From an uncultured Clostridia bacterium (GTDB taxonomy: Bacteria > Bacillota > Clostridia > Christensenellales > Aristaeellaceae): DNA of 32,394 nt. The number at the start of each line of letters is the position of its first letter. The stretch's first letter is position 1. Below the pieces are notes generated by a model. The model had not been told where the DNA came from. It ran no database searches and saw only the letters and a program-made list of their open reading frames with translations. The DNA lies in the NCBI GenBank assembly GCA_934621485.1, contig CAKTUS010000025.1, positions 1 through 32,394 of the forward strand, in the 5' to 3' direction. Positions 29,010 to 32,394 of this stretch are shown here, piece after piece. The position numbers were made by a program, and so were the translations under genes.

Positions 29010-30179
29010 ATGCTGCTGATTCGCGGAGGACACATCAAACCAATGACGGGTGAGGAATGGGAAAACGGACAGGTACTGATTGGCGACGACGGAACCATTG
29101 CTGCGGTTGGCGCGCAGGTGGATGCGCCGGCGGACGCGGAGGTGCTGGACGCCACGGGCTGCCTGGTAACGCCCGGCTTTATCGACGCTCATTGCCACAT
29201 TGGCATCCATGAGGAAGGAATCCGCTGGGAGGGCAACGACTGCAACGAGTATTCCGACCCGGTTACCCCGGAAATGAGGGCCATTGACGGCGTGAATCCC
29301 CGGTGCGAGGCGTTTGCGCATGCGCTGGAGGGCGGCGTTACCACGGCGGTTACCGGCCCCGGCTCGGCCAATGTGTTGGGCGGCACCTTTGTTGCCATGA
29401 AGCTGTACGGCAATTGTGTGGACGATATGGTTGTGAAGTACCCGGCCGCCATGAAGATTGCCTTTGGCGAAAATCCCAAGGGAGCGTATGGTCAAAACGG
29501 GAAGAAAGCGCCTGTGACCCGCATGGCGGTGGCCGCGCTGCTGCGGGAGGAACTGTTTAAGGCCAAGCGCTATGCCGCCGAGGTGGAAGCCGCCGAAAAG
29601 GATGAAAGCAAAACCCGCCCCTTTGACATGAAGCTGGAGGCGCTGCTGCCGGTAATCCGAAAGGAAATTCCCCTCAAGGCTCACGCACACCGCACGGACG
29701 ATATTCTGACCGCGCTGCGCATTGCTCGGGAGTTTGATTTGGAAATCACCCTGGATCATGTGACGGAGGGCCACCTGATTGTGGACCAGCTGGTGAAAGC
29801 GGGTAAGCCGGTACTGGTGGGTCCCTCTTTTGGCTCCAAAACCAAGACGGAATTGCAGGAAAAGAGCTTTCGCACGGCGGGCGTCCTCAGCAAAGCCGGG
29901 TTACAGGTGTGCATCATTACCGACGCGCCGGTGATTCCCCTGTACTGCCTGCCCCTGTGCGCGGGCCTGGCGGTGAAGGCGGGTATGGAGGAGGAAGCCG
30001 CCTGGCGGGCCATTACCGTAAACCCGGCGCAGGTGATTGGCATTGCGGACCGGGTAGGAACGCTGGAGCCGGGCAAGGATGCCGATATCGCCATTTTTGA
30101 CGGTAATCCCCTGCGGGATATTCAGTGCCAAATCCGGGCCGTGTTTGTCAATGGCAGACAGGTGGTGGGCAAGCGCTGA
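29010..30179 (+). CDS. Amidohydrolase (imidazolonepropionase-like)
   Basis: A 389-residue metal-dependent hydrolase of the amidohydrolase superfamily. N- and C-terminal strands form the small beta-sandwich (MLLIRGGHIKPMTGEEWENG; GKDADIAIFDGNPLRDI). The barrel carries GFIDAHCHIG (HxH, about residues 54-63), LKAHAHRTDDI, LDHVTEGH and the catalytic Asp of IITDAPVIP. The pattern fits COG1228-type cyclic amide hydrolases or dipeptidase-like enzymes; substrate unknown. Start ATG 29010 after AGGGAG; a longer upstream frame would cross the terminator at 28913-28938. It follows the ATC hydrolase-like gene and may share a metabolic role, but that is inference. Confidence 0.85.
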   Translation: MLLIRGGHIKPMTGEEWENGQVLIGDDGTIAAVGAQVDAPADAEVLDATGCLVTPGFIDAHCHIGIHEEGIRWEGNDCNEYSDPVTPEMRAIDGVNPRCEAFAHALEGGVTTAVTGPGSANVLGGTFVAMKLYGNCVDDMVVKYPAAMKIAFGENPKGAYGQNGKKAPVTRMAVAALLREELFKAKRYAAEVEAAEKDESKTRPFDMKLEALLPVIRKEIPLKAHAHRTDDILTALRIAREFDLEITLDHVTEGHLIVDQLVKAGKPVLVGPSFGSKTKTELQEKSFRTAGVLSKAGLQVCIITDAPVIPLYCLPLCAGLAVKAGMEEEAAWRAITVNPAQVIGIADRVGTLEPGKDADIAIFDGNPLRDIQCQIRAVFVNGRQVVGKR

Positions 30180-30421
30180 TGAACGCGCGAAAGGGGGCCT
30201 CATCGGCTGCTTTGGGAGGGGATGGTTTGTTCTCTCCCGCACACTGGGCCAGCAGCCTTTCCATCATCATTCCAAAAAGCAGTGCGAGCACACGCAGCCT
30301 TTACCAATCGTAAGGGGTAAATCGTCCCTGCTCAGGAATGTAAGCTTGTTTTCACTCTAGCGCTTGATGCGGCGCGCGAAATAAGCACAATGCAGCCACT
30401 CTGCCCGCACGCCCTTATGTC
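30180..30421 (+). other. Intergenic region with no recognised feature
   Basis: The 309-base gap between the amidohydrolase and transketolase holds a small TTTACC/GGTAAA hairpin near 30300-30321 and the transketolase promoter at its right end. I see no gene, clear terminator or repeat module here, unlike most other long gaps of the window. Confidence 0.5.
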
Positions 30422-30450
30422 TTGACAAACCAGGTTCGCCTTGATAGGAT
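30422..30450 (+). promoter_or_regulatory. Promoter of the transketolase operon
   Basis: Perfect TTGACA (30422-30427), 17 bases, TAGGAT (30445-30450); AAGGAGG follows ten bases before the ATG. Confidence 0.8.
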
Positions 30451-30488
30451 AGCAAAGGAATCGATGACTCTAAGGAGGAAAAGAGATC

Positions 30489-31298
30489 ATGAACGCGGAT
30501 ATTCGTTCCCTGTGCACTCAGGTACGGCGCGACATCATCAATATGACTGCCGACGCCGGTTGCGGCCACCCGGGTGGCTCACTGTCCATTGTGGAGACGC
30601 TGGTAGCCCTGTACAAAGAGGTTATGCACGTAGACCCCAGCAATCCAAAGATGGACAACCGTGACCGCTTTGTGCTCAGCAAGGGCCATGCCGCTCCGGC
30701 GCTGTATGCCGTTCTGGGCGAATGTGGCTACTTCGATAAAGCGGAGTTCCAAAATTTCCGCCAGCTGGGCAGCATTTTGCAGGGACATCCCGATATGAAA
30801 AAATGTCCCGGCGTGGACGCCTCTACCGGCTCGTTGGGCCAGGGAATCAGCATTGCCGCCGGCATGGCGCTGGGCGCTAAGGCGCAGGGCAAGACCTTTC
30901 AGGTGTACACCATCATTGGCGACGGCGAAAGCCAGGAAGGCATGGTGTGGGAAGCCTGCATGGCAGCCGCACATTACCAGCTGGACAACCTGACGGTGAT
31001 TTTGGACAACAACGGTTTGCAGATTGACGGCACCAACGACCAGGTGATGAGCCTTGGCGATATTTCCGCCAAGTTTGCCGCCTTCGGCATGGATGTTGTC
31101 GAAGTGGCCGACGGCAACGATTACGACCAGATTCTGGCGGCCCTGAAGCAGACCCATAAGCCCGGCATGCCGAAGCTGATTCGCATGAAAACCGTAAAGG
31201 GCAAGGGCGTCAGCTTTATGGAAAACCAGGTTGGATGGCACGGCAAAGCGCCCAACGAAGAGCAGCGCCAGCAGGCTCTGCATGAACTGGAAGGCTGA
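30489..31298 (+). CDS. Transketolase, N-terminal (thiamine diphosphate-binding) subunit
   Basis: A 269-residue subunit equal to the first domain of a full transketolase. It moves two-carbon units in the pentose phosphate pathway and helps supply erythrose-4-phosphate for the aro pathway. Motifs: AGCGHPGGSLS (cofactor entry), LSKGHAAPALYAVL, ASTGSLGQGIS, the thiamine-diphosphate motif GDGESQEG (about residues 144-151) through LDNNGLQIDG, and KGKGVSFME. Split transketolases are common in Clostridia. AAGGAGG upstream; the second subunit starts 13 bases after the stop. Confidence 0.95.
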   Translation: MNADIRSLCTQVRRDIINMTADAGCGHPGGSLSIVETLVALYKEVMHVDPSNPKMDNRDRFVLSKGHAAPALYAVLGECGYFDKAEFQNFRQLGSILQGHPDMKKCPGVDASTGSLGQGISIAAGMALGAKAQGKTFQVYTIIGDGESQEGMVWEACMAAAHYQLDNLTVILDNNGLQIDGTNDQVMSLGDISAKFAAFGMDVVEVADGNDYDQILAALKQTHKPGMPKLIRMKTVKGKGVSFMENQVGWHGKAPNEEQRQQALHELEG

Positions 31299-31311
31299 GA
31301 GGATGAGGAAA

Positions 31312-32226
31312 ATGGAAAAGAAAGCTACGCGCCTGGCCTATGGCGAATATCTGGCCAAAATTGGACATGAAAACAGCAAGCTGGTGGTGCTGGACGCCGA
31401 CCTGGCAGGCGCTACTCAGACCCAATATTTCAAAAAGGAATTTCCGAATCGCTTTTTTGACTGCGGCATTGCCGAAGCCAATATGGTGGATTTGGCGGTG
31501 GGCATGTCCACTACCGGGCTGATTCCCTTTTGCAGCACCTTTGCGGTGTTTGCTGGCCGCTGCCTGGACCAAATTCGCAACAGCGTTTGCTACCCAAAGA
31601 ACAATGTGAAGCTGGCCTTTACCCATGCGGGCATTACCGTAGGCGAGGATGGCGGCAGCCATCAGGCCATTGAAGACCTCGCCCTGATGCGCGCCCTGCC
31701 CAACATGACCGTGTTGGTACCCTGCGATGCGAAGGAAACCGAGCGCTGCATCGACGCGGCCATCGCGATTCACGGACCGGTTTATATTCGCCTGGCCCGT
31801 CTGGCGACTCCGGTATTTGAAAACCTGCCGCCCTTTGAGCTGGGGAAGGTATGCCCCCTGCGGGAGGGCAAGGATGCGGTGCTGCTGTGCAACGGCATTA
31901 TGGTGAACGAGTGCCTGAACGCGGCGGAGCTGCTGGCTGCTCGCGGCAAAGATGTGGCCGTGGTGAACGTGCATACCTTGAAGCCCTTTGACGAGGACGG
32001 CGTGCGCGCACTGGCTGCCAAGTACCGCCAGGTGTACACGGTGGAGGAGCACAGCGTAATCGGCGGTTTGGGCGATGCGACTGCTGCGGCCATTGTGAAT
32101 ATGGATGGTGTGCGCCTGACCAAGCTGGGCGTACAGGATCGTTTTGGTCAGAGCGGCAAGCCCGCGGCCCTGCTGCGGGAATACGGTCTGGATGCGGAAA
32201 GCATCGCTGCTGCCGTGCTGGCATAA
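31312..32226 (+). CDS. Transketolase, C-terminal (pyrimidine-binding) subunit
   Basis: A 304-residue partner of the upstream subunit, covering the pyrimidine-binding and C-terminal domains. Visible: VVLDADLAGATQT, DCGIAEANMVDLAVGMS (catalytic Glu of the IAEAN motif), FTHAGITVGEDGGSHQAIED, VYIRLAR and the C-terminal VNVHTLKPFD and EEHSVIGGLGDA. I prefer ATG 31312 (MEKKATRLAYG), nine bases after GAGAGG; ATG 31303 is too close to that site. The two subunits together equal one full transketolase. Confidence 0.94.
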   Translation: MEKKATRLAYGEYLAKIGHENSKLVVLDADLAGATQTQYFKKEFPNRFFDCGIAEANMVDLAVGMSTTGLIPFCSTFAVFAGRCLDQIRNSVCYPKNNVKLAFTHAGITVGEDGGSHQAIEDLALMRALPNMTVLVPCDAKETERCIDAAIAIHGPVYIRLARLATPVFENLPPFELGKVCPLREGKDAVLLCNGIMVNECLNAAELLAARGKDVAVVNVHTLKPFDEDGVRALAAKYRQVYTVEEHSVIGGLGDATAAAIVNMDGVRLTKLGVQDRFGQSGKPAALLREYGLDAESIAAAVLA

Positions 32227-32240
32227 ACAGCAGAAAAATC

Positions 32241-32273
32241 AACGCCGTCTGCCTTCAAAAGGCAGGCGGCGTT
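32241..32273 (+). terminator. Hairpin after the transketolase operon
   Basis: Arms of 15 bases (32241-32255 and 32259-32273) with loop CAA and one G-T pair; followed by TCAGACTGTCGAAAAA rather than a long U-run. Confidence 0.7.
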
Positions 32274-32274
32274 T

Positions 32275-32394
32275 CAGACTGTCGAAAAACTCCTTCGGGG
32301 GAGTTGTCAGAGGGGCTGCAGCCCCTCTGACTATATTCGTATCGACCGGCTTTGCCGGTCGGGCGGGGCGTTTTCGGCTACGCCGAAAACATTA
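32275..32394 (-). repeat. Module M1, inverted copy cut by the window end
   Basis: Starts CAGACTGTCGAAAAACTCC. Its course (CTTCGGGGGAG, the perfect stem GTCAGAGGGGC-TGCA-GCCCCTCTGAC, then GGGCGGGGCGTTTTCG) is the reverse complement of 16243-16365 with scattered changes. In array B the module is about 173 bases, so some 50 bases should lie beyond the window. Confidence 0.75.

Noticed and set aside
30489..32226. Split transketolase as a frameshifted full-length gene
   Set aside because: Each part starts with its own ribosome site and ends properly; two-subunit transketolases are common in Clostridia.

Overview
The window looks like chromosomal DNA from a moderately GC-rich member of the class Clostridia (Bacillota), perhaps a gut member of Oscillospirales or Christensenellales. 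The evidence is the rimP-nusA-ylxR-ylxQ-infB order, strong AAGGAGG ribosome sites, a YesM/YesN two-component pair beside a CUT1 sugar transporter, a split transketolase and a compact aro operon. I see no phage genes, transposases, tRNA, rRNA or CRISPR.

Layout. (1) 1-3251, minus strand: the NusA/IF-2 operon from one promoter with a long folded leader; infB runs off the left edge. (2) 3348-11960: a carbohydrate locus. A YesM-type kinase and YesN-type regulator (minus strand) diverge from a plus-strand operon of binding protein, two permeases, an unrecognised TIM-barrel glycosidase-like protein and a short-chain dehydrogenase. (3) 12913-15972: an RNA-modification-type methyltransferase and a Rho homologue whose ATPase residues are replaced. 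(4) 16697-17770, minus strand: phosphofructokinase. (5) 18455-21319: a 954-residue secreted protein with SH3b and Ig/InlB-like repeats. (6) 21543-27969: aromatic amino acid operon (aroF, tyrA, aroB, pheA, aroE-aroK fusion, aroQ, then a GNAT gene), preceded by a Phe/Tyr-rich leader peptide and a terminator-type attenuator. (7) 28035-30179: a gene resembling ATC hydrolases with a structured leader, then an amidohydrolase. (8) 30422-32226: both transketolase subunits.

Between these units lie hairpin-rich noncoding repeats at 11966-12776, 15979-16655, 17859-18258, 21329-21530 and 32241-32394. Modules of about 150-300 bp recur between sites. They begin with CAGnCTGTCnAAAA and usually end with its inverted copy. 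The hairpin at the insertion point is repeated on each side of a module, giving hairpin-module-hairpin-module arrays. One module is nested inside the internal hairpin of another. This suggests small non-autonomous elements that enter hairpins, often gene-end terminators, and duplicate them. I consider this and the apparently ATPase-dead Rho the two most notable observations.

The genes join central carbon supply to biosynthesis: phosphofructokinase and transketolase feed glycolysis and erythrose-4-phosphate, which the aro operon uses. EPSP synthase (aroA) and chorismate synthase (aroC) are not in this window.
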